Assembly (NCBI RefSeq): GCF_023544665.1
Contig: NZ_JAMJFL010000017.1
Location: 80,835-144,834, forward strand
DNA length: 64,000 nucleotides
Source of the DNA: Streptomyces sp. YS415
GTDB taxonomy: Bacteria > Actinomycetota > Actinomycetes > Streptomycetales > Streptomycetaceae
Reading direction: 5' to 3'
In this document: positions 35,601 through 43,176 of the stretch, piece after piece
Position numbering within the stretch: the stretch's first letter is position 1
Layout: every line of letters begins with the position of its first letter
Made by a program: the position numbers and the translations under genes
Notes under the pieces: generated by a model
Told to the model about the DNA's origin: nothing
Databases searched by the model: none
The model's input: only the letters and a program-made list of their open reading frames with translations

Positions 35601-36405
35601 CACCCCGCTCGGCATCGAGCCGATACCGGAGACCCGCACCGAGAACGGCCACTACGGCCACTCCGTCTCCACCGGCTACGTATGGACCGAGAAGGTCAAG
35701 CGGTACGTCCGCCACGACCCGCCGGCCCAGACGATCGCCGACGACGCGGCCGGGTCCTTCTCCGTGTGCCTCACCCTGGCGGAGCTGGCAAAGATCGCCC
35801 TGCTCGCCGTCAACGACGGCGTCACCGAGGACGGCGAGCGGCTGCTGTCCGCCGCACTCGCCCGGCAGATGCGCACGCCTCAGGTACCCGTCCCCGGCCA
35901 CCACTTCATGCACGCCTGGGGCCTGGGCTGGCTGATGTTCGGTCCCACCGCGTTCGGGTTCAACTCCAACGGCAGCGGCCACCACAACTTCATCCAGATC
36001 TTTCCCGAGCACCGCTCCTTCCTGCTTCTGCTCGCCAACGCCTACCCGTCGTTCGGCCTCTACGAGGACCTGTTGCGGGCCTTCACCGGCGAGGGGCTCA
36101 TCCGCACCGGGCGCCCGTTCGAGATGGACCTCGACGACTGCCCCGGGCTCTACGCCTCCGACGGCTACCGGCTGCGGGTGGAGCGCGGCGCCGAGCACCT
36201 GCGCTACGCCTACTCCGAACGGCAGCCGGACGGTGCGTGGCGGTGCCTGGACGAAGGGGACCTCGTCCTGTCCGGCGCGGGCGGCTTCAGCTCCATGTCC
36301 GAGAAGAACATCCTCGCCGGTTCCATCTCCTTCATTCCCACACCCGGCACCGCCACTCCCGGCTACGTCCGGATCGGCCAGCGGTTCGCGAGGAGGACCC
36401 GATGA
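32662..36405 (+). CDS. Single-module NRPS: C-remnant, adenylation, carrier, beta-lactamase-fold domain
   Basis: The 1247-residue protein is unusual. Residues about 30-195 match only the C-terminal half of a condensation domain (HGAFTVLVHRYSGQDDIVLA) and lack HHxxxDG. Residues 200-700 are an adenylation domain with LIYTSGSTGIPKG, NLYGPSEDTTYST, YRTGDL and LPNGKVDRKAL (Lys691). A carrier domain has phosphopantetheine Ser748 (FFSVGGHSLL). Residues 800-1240 have a class C beta-lactamase/PBP-like fold, in which the SxxK motif is Cys859-I-T-Lys862 and the second motif is Y951-S-A. The start has AAGGAGG 8 bases upstream. Leu19 is a TTA codon. By eye the specificity positions read D-L-Y-N-N-A-L-T-Y-K, suggesting a small residue such as Ala, tentatively. 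The stop overlaps the ATP-grasp start. Confidence 0.88.
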   Translation: MTVGAISAASSIAAPALQLPVRDDTAPPTGTGIHSWFSGSWPGDLVHGAFTVLVHRYSGQDDIVLARAGRAGERPVAVRSRDAQGLTLTALAAALGARYREAARTGEPADLGDGLRVGTVRTDGGAPLPEGFALLLETAEATGRAALHYDRALFAPGLIRRMAANLDTLLHRAEQHPRTPVADLDALSERESRHLLRELNDTALPYDRRTTVHALVECQAARTPDAPAVEWQGSVLTYRELDRQANRLARALAASGVTPGCRVGLSLPRTHHAVVLLLAVHKAGCAYVPLDPAYPADRLTAIAATADMTAVVHDGDEAPGWLAGASAAALSWPELWEKASAEDDAPLGVTAGPEATTHLIYTSGSTGIPKGVVISHRNTVALLAWSAATYRPEDLARVLFSTSLNFDLSVYELWAPLTRGGCVVVTDTVLALTETDDLRPTLVNTVPSALNVLLQRAAVPDSVRVLNVAGEPLSKELVNAAFATTGTERLYNLYGPSEDTTYSTWKCFTGPTADAPTIGVPIHNTVAYLLDADGRPVPLGATGELHLGGDGLAGGYINDPERTRAVFTTAPARLGPVPGGRLYRTGDLARWTEDGELRFLGRKDNQVKVRGFRIELGEIESVLREVVGLRDIAALAVGTGSDTRLVCFVGLDGAEVTAEAMSAHLRAKLPHYMQPAKIITADRLPRLPNGKVDRKALAARDLDWGTDSAAAFIGDDPDQARVARVWSELLGLTRISPDLDFFSVGGHSLLATLLAARLSDAAGRPVRVAEIHSHRTLAEQAELLRRARARSAGTPAPADASARLRAVADTLRESAGGHGVPGAGTAAFVDGRLELTYHGVGDTDSGAPYGPTTRQRVTCITKAMLAFVALRLVDRGLLGLDEPLNERLPRAFRRRDGRTVEVTLRQLLSHTSGIDDSYEVWHDTDLPDLDTYIDSLSGYGQLFEPGEVFAYSAVGTSIVAALIENLLGVPWRRAVNDLMLTPLGIEPIPETRTENGHYGHSVSTGYVWTEKVKRYVRHDPPAQTIADDAAGSFSVCLTLAELAKIALLAVNDGVTEDGERLLSAALARQMRTPQVPVPGHHFMHAWGLGWLMFGPTAFGFNSNGSGHHNFIQIFPEHRSFLLLLANAYPSFGLYEDLLRAFTGEGLIRTGRPFEMDLDDCPGLYASDGYRLRVERGAEHLRYAYSERQPDGAWRCLDEGDLVLSGAGGFSSMSEKNILAGSISFIPTPGTATPGYVRIGQRFARRTR
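32716..32718 (+). other. TTA codon 19 of the NRPS (bldA target)
   Basis: The reading frame gives TTG-CAA-TTA-CCC for L-Q-L-P. In Streptomyces TTA is decoded only by the bldA leucyl-tRNA, so translation of the NRPS should depend on development. No other TTA codon was noticed by eye in the cluster. Confidence 0.85.
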
Positions 36406-37670
36406 CAGAACCGCACGAACGGCACGTGGTCTTCGTGACCTGGAAGGCCGGCAACGCCCCGGCGTTCGAGGCGGCCAAGCGGCTCGGCCACCAGGTGACG
36501 CTCATCCGCTCCCTGCTCATGGAGCAGTCCCAGAACATCGACTTCGACACCTGCCCCTACGCCCGGTTCGTCGACCGGGTCCATGTCCTCAAGGACGCCA
36601 CCGACCCCGGGGCGCTGCGCGCCTGCGTCCGGGCCGTGCACGAGGAACGTCCGGTGGACGGGTTCATCGCCAGCGTGGACGCGCTGGTGGTCCCCGTGGC
36701 CCGGGTCGCCGAGGAACTGGGGGTGCCGTTCACGGATGCCGCCGCGGCGGAGGCCGCCAAGCAGAAGGACCGCTGCCGGGACATCCTCGCGGCGGCCGGC
36801 GTCGACCGCACCCGGCACGCCGTGGTCGACGGCTTCGAGGAGGCCGCCTCCTTCGCCGCCGCCACCGGCTACCCGGTCGTGCTCAAACCGGCCCGGGGCT
36901 CCGGCAGCGAGGGCGCCCATGTCATCGCCGACGAGCGGCAGTTGGCCGAGATCCTGGGCCGGGCCGACCGGGGCGTGTACGCCGCGGGCATCCTCGTCGA
37001 GGAGTATCTGAACGGGCGCTTCCTGTCCGCCGAGCTCGGCCTCGCCCAGGGCCGTTTCCTGCGGCTCGCCGTCAGCGAGCGCTCCACCTGGTACCGCCAC
37101 GAGGCGCTGGAGACCGGCACAACGATCCCCGCCGGGGTCACCGCCGACGAGCACGACCGGGTGATGGAGTTCGCCGAGGCCGTCGTCGGCGCGCTCGGCC
37201 TGCGGCTCGGCATCTTCCACGTCGAGGTCATGCTCGGCGCGGACGGCCGGCCCCGGCTGATCGAGGTCAACCCGCGCATCATGGGGTCCTGCCTGCCGAA
37301 CCTGTTCCAACTGGCGGGCGGCGGGGACATCTTCGAACTGCTCGTGCGCATCCACCTCGGCGAGCCCGTCGAGCACGACCGGAGCGCCTTCACCCACTAC
37401 GCGACCGTCCGCTGGTTCGGCGCCGCCGACGCCGTACCGAAACCCGCGGCCGTACCGGACCTCGACTGGGCCGCCGCCGAGCACGGCCGCAGTCTGCACG
37501 CGCTCACCGTCCGCTTCCCCGACGGCGACATCCTCCTTCCCTGCCGGGGCAACCTCGGCAACTTCGGCGAGGTCCAGGTCGTGCACGCCGACCGCGCGAC
37601 ATCGATCCGCATCGCCGAGGACATCGTCGCCGGCATGGCCGACCGACTCGGTTTCGAGGTGACCAGGTGA
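36402..37670 (+). CDS. ATP-grasp ligase of the biosynthetic cluster
   Basis: The 422-residue protein has the ATP-grasp fold: a Rossmann-like start (HVVFVTWKAGNAPAFEAAKR), an ATP-binding YPVVLKPARGSGSEGAHVI and the metal-binding FHVEVML...RLIEVNPRIMG. It is in the class of amino-acid ligases (BacD or carnosine-synthase like), which join a carboxylate to an amine through an acyl phosphate. It probably forms an amide between two amino acids. Its ATG overlaps the NRPS stop (ATGA), and its stop overlaps the next start (TGATG). Confidence 0.85.
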   Translation: MTEPHERHVVFVTWKAGNAPAFEAAKRLGHQVTLIRSLLMEQSQNIDFDTCPYARFVDRVHVLKDATDPGALRACVRAVHEERPVDGFIASVDALVVPVARVAEELGVPFTDAAAAEAAKQKDRCRDILAAAGVDRTRHAVVDGFEEAASFAAATGYPVVLKPARGSGSEGAHVIADERQLAEILGRADRGVYAAGILVEEYLNGRFLSAELGLAQGRFLRLAVSERSTWYRHEALETGTTIPAGVTADEHDRVMEFAEAVVGALGLRLGIFHVEVMLGADGRPRLIEVNPRIMGSCLPNLFQLAGGGDIFELLVRIHLGEPVEHDRSAFTHYATVRWFGAADAVPKPAAVPDLDWAAAEHGRSLHALTVRFPDGDILLPCRGNLGNFGEVQVVHADRATSIRIAEDIVAGMADRLGFEVTR

Positions 37671-38611
37671 TGGCCCCGACCGCCTTCTACGACCAGACCC
37701 GCAGGCAACTGGCCCGGCTGGGACTGCCGCTGGGCGACCTGGAGCGCGTTCCCCGCTCCGAGGGGACGTTCCCCGACGGCGGGCACTTCCGCATCGAGGT
37801 GCCCACCGTCAACACCGTCCCGGCCGCCGAGACCCTGCTCGCCGAGAGCCGCCGCCGAGGCTTCACCATCAACCGCATCACCGAGACCCGCGGCATGTAC
37901 CGGCACACCGCCCGCGAGATCGGCGCCTACGTCGCGCTCGGCAAGGAGTACGGCACCGAGATCCTCATGTCGGTCGGCCCCCGCGCCACCTACGACATAG
38001 GCGGCGGCGTACAGACCCCCGAGGGGTCCCGCATCGGCTACCGGCTGCGCGGCCAGGACCAGATCGTCCGCGCCGTCGAGGACGTCAAGCGCGGCATCGG
38101 CCTCGGCGTACGCGGCTTCGTCGTCTACGACGAGGGCCTGCTGTGGGTGCTCGGGCGGCTGCGCAGCTCCGGCGAGCTGCCGGCCGACATCCACCTGAAG
38201 GTCTCCGCGCACTGCGGACAGGGCAACCCGGCCTCGGCGCAGCTGCTGGAGATGCTCGGCGCGAACAGCTTCAACCCGGTGCGCGACCTGACCCTCCCCA
38301 TGATCGCGGCCCTGCGGCAGGCGGTCGGGATCCCGCTGGACTGCCACGTGGACAACCCCCCGTCCTCCGGCGGGTTCATCCGCACCTACGAGGCCCCCGA
38401 CATCGTCCGTGCCGCCGCACCCGTCCACCTCAAGACGGGCAACAGCGCCCTCGACGGCCACGGCGTGAGCCCCACACCCGCCCAGCTCGACGGCATCCTG
38501 CGCCAGGTAGAGATCGTCACCGAGTTCCTCGGCCGGCACTATCCGCAGGCCCGCCAGAGCGCCGCCCGCGCCCTGCAACCCGCGGGCGCGGCCCCGGGGA
38601 AGGACGGCTGA
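37670..38611 (+). CDS. U32 peptidase-like TIM-barrel protein
   Basis: The 313-residue protein has a TIM-barrel-like pattern with HLKVSAHCGQGNPASAQLLE, ANSFNPVRDLTLPMI and IPLDCHVDNPPSSGG. This resembles the U32 peptidase/UbiU/YegQ group, some members of which serve in oxygen-independent hydroxylation. Only two cysteines are in the core, so the four-Cys iron-sulfur site of UbiU/V is absent. The function in this cluster is unknown; the fold assignment is moderate. It is tightly coupled to the ATP-grasp gene upstream (TGATG). Confidence 0.6.
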   Translation: MAPTAFYDQTRRQLARLGLPLGDLERVPRSEGTFPDGGHFRIEVPTVNTVPAAETLLAESRRRGFTINRITETRGMYRHTAREIGAYVALGKEYGTEILMSVGPRATYDIGGGVQTPEGSRIGYRLRGQDQIVRAVEDVKRGIGLGVRGFVVYDEGLLWVLGRLRSSGELPADIHLKVSAHCGQGNPASAQLLEMLGANSFNPVRDLTLPMIAALRQAVGIPLDCHVDNPPSSGGFIRTYEAPDIVRAAAPVHLKTGNSALDGHGVSPTPAQLDGILRQVEIVTEFLGRHYPQARQSAARALQPAGAAPGKDG

Positions 38612-38614
38612 GCG

Positions 38615-40441
38615 ATGTGCCGTGTCTACGGCTCCTTCGGCGGCGACCTCGCCGATCCCGGCGTCCTGGGTGCGGTGGCCGCGGCGATGTACCCGGGCGG
38701 GCCGGACGAACAGACCCTGCGCGGCGGCGGCGGATGGGCGCTCGGCACCAACCGGCTGGCCATCCAGGGCGTCGACTCCGGCCACCAGCCCTTCGTACGC
38801 GGGCCGTTGTGCTGTGTGTTCAACGGCGAGATCTACAACCACCGGCAGCTGCGCGCGGAACTCGCCGCCCGGGGGTACCGCTTCGACGGCGACTGCGACG
38901 GGGACGTCCTGCTGCCGCTGTACGAGCTGTACGGGGACGCGTTCACCTCCCGTCTGGAAGGCATGTTCGCCATCGCGCTCGTCGACGAGCGGGCGGAACC
39001 CGCGCTGAAGCTCTTCACCGACCACGCCGGCATGAAGTCGCTCTACTACTACCTCTCCCCCGACGGCCGCGGGCTCCGCTTCGCCTCCGAACTGCGCGCC
39101 CTGAGCCGGTTCCCCGACTTCCCCGACGAACTCGACCCGCTCGCCGTCGACCGGTACCTCGGCGGCAAGGCGGTCTGGGGACCGGGCACCGTCCACACCG
39201 GGGTCCGCACGCTGGAGCCCGGATCGGCCCTGCGCTTCGCCGACGGGCGGGCCGTCGTCACCCGCACCCCGCTGGAACCCGCCGAGCCCGACTGGCCCGA
39301 CGGCGGGCCGACCGTGGGGGCTGCGGCGGAGCTGCTCGACGAGCTGTTGCGCACCGAGATGGGCCGCATGGTCGACGCCGACGTACCCGTCTGCGTCATC
39401 ACCAGCGGCGGGCTCGACTCCAGCTACACCACGGCCCTCGCCGCCCATCTGGTCCCGGACGTCGCGTCGTTCAACATCGCCTACCGCGGCGACTGGCCCG
39501 CCGACGAACGGCACCACGCCGCCGAGGCGGCCCGCCACTGCGGCACCGCACACCACCAGGTGCTCCTCGACCCGGCCGGCTTCCCCGAGCTCGTCGAGCG
39601 GTTCGTCCGCCATCTCGACCAGCCCAACAACGCCCCGCACAGCCTCAGTACGTTCGCCCTCTTCGAGGCCGTCCACCAGGCCGGTTTCAAGGTGGCCCTG
39701 ACGGGCGACGGCGCCGACGAACTCTTCGCCGGGTACGCCCGGTTCGTCAAGGCCGACCGGGACGACGCCGCCACCTGGCACCGCACCTACCAGGGCACCA
39801 TGGCCGCGGCCGACACGGCGGCCCTGGACCGGCTGTACACGCCCGGCTATCTGGCACACGTCAGGGCAGCGGGCGGGTACTTCGGCGACCGCAGCGGCGA
39901 CGAACTCGACCGCCGGGTGCGCTCCGGGGAGCACGGCAAGCTGGAAACGCTGCTGCGCTACGACCAGGACGAGCGGTTCCCGTACTACATCCTGCGCCGC
40001 GTCGACCACCTGAGCATGGCCCACTCGGTGGAGGCCCGCATCCCCTTCCTCCAGCCGTCCGTGATGCGTCTGGCGCACGCGCTGCCCGCCCACGTCAAGG
40101 TGGCCGGCGACACCGTGAAGGCACCGGTGGCCGAGGCCGCCCGGCGCTGGGTGCCGCGCAGCATCGTCGAGCGCCCCAAACAGCCGTTCACCCTGCCCGT
40201 CACCGCGATGATCAGGCCGGGCGAGGCGCTGTACGACATGATCGGCGACCTCTTGCTCGGCCCCGGCGCCCGCTGCCGCGACTACATCCGGCAGGACACG
40301 GTGCGCGAGGTCTTCCGCACCCAGACCGAGAGCCCGGCCGCGCACGCCGCCGAACTGCTCTGGTCCCTGCTGGTGCTGGAGACCTGGCTCTCCGCACGCA
40401 CTCTCGACCCCGCCCCTCTCCCGAAAGGCCCAGCCCGATGA
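38615..40441 (+). CDS. Asparagine synthetase-type amidotransferase (AsnB family)
   Basis: The 608-residue protein starts MCRVYGS, so the Cys nucleophile of the class II glutamine amidotransferase is present once Met is removed. FNGEIYNH also belongs to this N-terminal domain. The synthetase domain has the PP-loop TSGGLDSSY, LTGDGADELFAGY and HSVEARIPFL. It can transfer ammonia from glutamine to a carboxylate activated by AMP. The retained Cys2 separates it from beta-lactam synthetase (Bls/CarA) homologues, which lack it. It starts 3 bases after the U32-like gene, and its stop overlaps the next ATG. Confidence 0.9.
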   Translation: MCRVYGSFGGDLADPGVLGAVAAAMYPGGPDEQTLRGGGGWALGTNRLAIQGVDSGHQPFVRGPLCCVFNGEIYNHRQLRAELAARGYRFDGDCDGDVLLPLYELYGDAFTSRLEGMFAIALVDERAEPALKLFTDHAGMKSLYYYLSPDGRGLRFASELRALSRFPDFPDELDPLAVDRYLGGKAVWGPGTVHTGVRTLEPGSALRFADGRAVVTRTPLEPAEPDWPDGGPTVGAAAELLDELLRTEMGRMVDADVPVCVITSGGLDSSYTTALAAHLVPDVASFNIAYRGDWPADERHHAAEAARHCGTAHHQVLLDPAGFPELVERFVRHLDQPNNAPHSLSTFALFEAVHQAGFKVALTGDGADELFAGYARFVKADRDDAATWHRTYQGTMAAADTAALDRLYTPGYLAHVRAAGGYFGDRSGDELDRRVRSGEHGKLETLLRYDQDERFPYYILRRVDHLSMAHSVEARIPFLQPSVMRLAHALPAHVKVAGDTVKAPVAEAARRWVPRSIVERPKQPFTLPVTAMIRPGEALYDMIGDLLLGPGARCRDYIRQDTVREVFRTQTESPAAHAAELLWSLLVLETWLSARTLDPAPLPKGPAR

Positions 40442-41247
40442 CCCAGCTCACCTCCCTGCTGGCCGGCGTCACCAAGGACGACATACGCCGCGACCCGTTC
40501 CCGCACATCGTCATCAGCGACGCCCTGCCCCAGGACCTGTACGAGGCGCTCGCCAAGTCGATGCCGAGCGCCGAGTACATCGGCGAGCGGATCGGCAAGC
40601 CGATCACCTCGAACGAGCGCTACAACTACATGTCCGAGATGATCCTGGGCGATCCGGCGATGGCGCAGGTGTGGAAGGACTTCGTCACCTACCACGCCTC
40701 GCCCGCCTTCTACGCGGAGTTCCTCGACCTGTTCCAGGAGGACCTGCTGGCCAACCTCCCGGACGCGGAGCAGCAGACGGGGCCGCTGCGCGAGCTGCGG
40801 GTGGGCCGCCGCAACCGGGACAATTTCGAGACCCACGACATCCTCATGGACTGCACGGCCGTCATCAACTCGGCCGTCACCGGCAAGCCGTCCGCCTACC
40901 GCGGGCCGCACGTCGACAAGCCGTACAAGCTCTTCGGCGGTCTCTTCTACATGCGGCTGCCCGAGGACGACGCGGTCGGCGGCGATCTCGTCCTCTACAA
41001 GTACCGCCCCGGCGCGCACAAGTTCCACACCAGCGCCTCCGAGTACGGCGACAACCGCTTCGACATCGACCCGAAGTACGTCGAGGAGGTCACCACCGTC
41101 CCCTACCGGAGCAACACGCTGGTGATGTACCCCATCAACCGCCTCGCCCTGCACGGGGTGTCGGTGCGCAGCCTCACCCAGCACCAACGCCGCTTCGTCG
41201 CCCTCGTCGGCGACCTCCAGCACCCGCTCTTCGACCTCGCGCTCTGA
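40438..41247 (+). CDS. 2OG-Fe(II) oxygenase (prolyl-hydroxylase-like)
   Basis: The 269-residue protein has a double-stranded beta-helix pattern with the iron ligands in GPHVDKPYKLFGG (HxD) and a distal His in LALHGVSVRS, followed by an Arg (HQRRF) for 2-oxoglutarate. The family hydroxylates free or carrier-bound amino acids. The ATG overlaps the AsnB stop (ATGA). It is likely to modify an amino acid building block of the cluster. Confidence 0.82.
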   Translation: MTQLTSLLAGVTKDDIRRDPFPHIVISDALPQDLYEALAKSMPSAEYIGERIGKPITSNERYNYMSEMILGDPAMAQVWKDFVTYHASPAFYAEFLDLFQEDLLANLPDAEQQTGPLRELRVGRRNRDNFETHDILMDCTAVINSAVTGKPSAYRGPHVDKPYKLFGGLFYMRLPEDDAVGGDLVLYKYRPGAHKFHTSASEYGDNRFDIDPKYVEEVTTVPYRSNTLVMYPINRLALHGVSVRSLTQHQRRFVALVGDLQHPLFDLAL

Positions 41248-41257
41248 GAGGCCTCCC

Positions 41258-42160
41258 GTGCTCCCCTTCGACCAGCGCACCGGGAAGATCTGGTACGACG
41301 GCGCCCTCGTGGACTGGGCCGACGCCCGCCTCCATGTGCTCAGTCACGGACTGCACTACGCGTCCAGCATCTTCGAGGGCATCCGCGTCTACGGCGGCAC
41401 ACCGTTCCTGCTGAGGGAGCACATCGCCCGACTGGGCTCCTCGGCACGCCTCCTCGACTTCGGCCTCGCGTACGGCGCCGACGAACTGCACGAGGCGACC
41501 CGTACGGTCGTCGCCGAGGCCGGCATCACCGAGGGCTACGTCCGGATCAACGCCTGGCGCGGCTCGGAGATCATCCAGACCGCGGCGCTCCACACCTCCG
41601 TCCACACCTCGGTGGCCGCCTGGGAGCTCCCGGAGGGCTACTACGCCGCCGCGGACGCCCTGGACAAGGGGGTCGCCCTGGTCATCGGCCGCTACCGCCG
41701 GCCCTCGCCCGAGTACGCGCCGGTCAAGAGCAAGGCGGCCGGCAACTACATGATCGGTACGGTCAGCAAGAACGAGGCGCTGCGCGCCGGTTTCGACGAC
41801 GCGCTGCTCCTCGACGACCGCGGCAACTTCGTCGAGGCGACCGGAGCCCACCTGTTCTTCACCAGGGACGGCGCGCTGCACACCCCGACGACCCGGTGCA
41901 CCATCGACGGCATCACCCGGGCGTGCGTGCTGGCTATCGCCGAGCGCGAGGGCATCGCCTGCGAGGTGGGCGACCTGCCGCCGGCGTTCGCGGGCGAGGC
42001 GGACGGCGCGTTCCTGTGCGGCACGGCGTGCGAGATCCTGCCGGTCAGCCGCATCGGTGATCATTGCTACGACCTCGGTGGCAACGACGTCCTGCGCAGG
42101 ATCGTCACCGGATACCGGGAACTGACCGAGGGACGCGCCGAGGTGCTCGTCCCCGAATAG
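41258..42160 (+). CDS. Class IV aminotransferase (IlvE-like)
   Basis: The 300-residue PLP enzyme has HGLHYASSIFEGIRVY, characteristic of branched-chain aminotransferases, a Lys for the PLP Schiff base in VKSKAAGNYM, and GNFVEATGAHLF. It transfers an amino group to a 2-oxo acid. In this context it may make a non-standard amino acid rather than serve the normal Val/Leu/Ile pathway. GTG at 41258 has GAGAGG about 8 bases upstream. Confidence 0.88.
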   Translation: MLPFDQRTGKIWYDGALVDWADARLHVLSHGLHYASSIFEGIRVYGGTPFLLREHIARLGSSARLLDFGLAYGADELHEATRTVVAEAGITEGYVRINAWRGSEIIQTAALHTSVHTSVAAWELPEGYYAAADALDKGVALVIGRYRRPSPEYAPVKSKAAGNYMIGTVSKNEALRAGFDDALLLDDRGNFVEATGAHLFFTRDGALHTPTTRCTIDGITRACVLAIAEREGIACEVGDLPPAFAGEADGAFLCGTACEILPVSRIGDHCYDLGGNDVLRRIVTGYRELTEGRAEVLVPE

Positions 42161-42187
42161 GCCTGCTGGACGAGCAAGGGCGCGTGC

Positions 42188-43138
42188 ATGGGTGCGGTAG
42201 AGGCGCTGGAGAAGCTGGTACCGGTGGTGCTGGCCTTCGGGTGCGGGGTCGTCCTCGCGCGGCGGAAGGTGGTGCCGGCCGAGAGCTCGAAGGCCTTCGC
42301 GGACTACGCCTTCCTCTTCGCGGTGCCCTGCTTCCTGTTCGGGAACATCTACCGCAGCGATCTGGGAGCGCTGTTCGACTGGCGGGCCCTCACCGGGTAC
42401 GCGACCGCGGCCGGCGCCGCGGCCGTGCTCACCGGGGTGGTGGCCCGGGCCAGGGGGGTGCGCGATCCGCGCGGTGTGGCGCTGCGCATCATGGCGGCCG
42501 TCCAGGTGAACACCGCGTACTTCGCCGTGCCGGTGTTCATCATGCTGTTCGGGAACGCGGCGCCGATCTTCCCGGTGCTGCTGTTCCAGGTGTGCGTGCT
42601 GTCGCTGGTGATCCTCTCGATCATGGAGCTGGGGCGCCCGGACCGGGCCGGCAGCCCGGCCCGGCGGCTCGGCTCGGCCGTCACCGCCTCGCTGATGACC
42701 CCGGTGGTCATCGCCTGCAACGCCGGCATCCTGCTCAACCTGCTGCCCGTGACGGTCCCGGGGGTGGTGCTCGACAGCTTCGGGTTCGTCGGCGACAGCG
42801 CCTCACCCGTGGCGCTGTTCGCCCTCGGGCTGCACCTCGGCGGCAGCGGTCTGACGGTGCGCGGCACCACCCCGGAAGAGATGTGGATCATCGCTTTCAA
42901 GTGCGTCGCCCTCCCGCTGATCACCTACGCAGTGTGCCGCCACCTCTTCGGCGTCGAGGGCGAGTGGCTCGGCTATCTCGTCCTGATCGCGGCCATGCCC
43001 GCGCCGCAGAACCTGTTCATCTTCGCCCAGCGCTACGACGTCGGGGTCGACCTGTCCGCCGCCCTCGTCGTCAAGAGCTCGCTCGTCGCCCTGCTCCTGC
43101 TCCCGCTGTGGACGCAGTGGGCGGCGCGGATGACCTGA
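42188..43138 (+). CDS. AEC (auxin efflux carrier) family transporter
   Basis: The 316-residue protein has ten hydrophobic segments in two sets of five, with polar breaks such as NTAYFAVPVF and IACNAGILLN, as in the AEC family. These proteins export or import organic acids and small amphipathic molecules. It lies 27 bases after the aminotransferase and 38 bases before the TauD-like gene. It could be a second transporter for the product or a precursor. Confidence 0.78.
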   Translation: MGAVEALEKLVPVVLAFGCGVVLARRKVVPAESSKAFADYAFLFAVPCFLFGNIYRSDLGALFDWRALTGYATAAGAAAVLTGVVARARGVRDPRGVALRIMAAVQVNTAYFAVPVFIMLFGNAAPIFPVLLFQVCVLSLVILSIMELGRPDRAGSPARRLGSAVTASLMTPVVIACNAGILLNLLPVTVPGVVLDSFGFVGDSASPVALFALGLHLGGSGLTVRGTTPEEMWIIAFKCVALPLITYAVCRHLFGVEGEWLGYLVLIAAMPAPQNLFIFAQRYDVGVDLSAALVVKSSLVALLLLPLWTQWAARMT

Positions 43139-43176
43139 GCGCACGTCCCGTCGAACCGTTCGAGGAAGGCAGTACC

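Noticed and set aside
32764..36198. 1144-residue minus-strand ORF opposite the NRPS
   Set aside because: The NRPS frame carries all the adenylation and carrier motifs; the antisense ORF has none and is a GC-bias artefact.
35050..36405. A separate beta-lactamase resistance gene
   Set aside because: The domain is in the same frame as the NRPS with no stop or start in between, and its SxxK serine is cysteine, so it is not an ordinary beta-lactamase.
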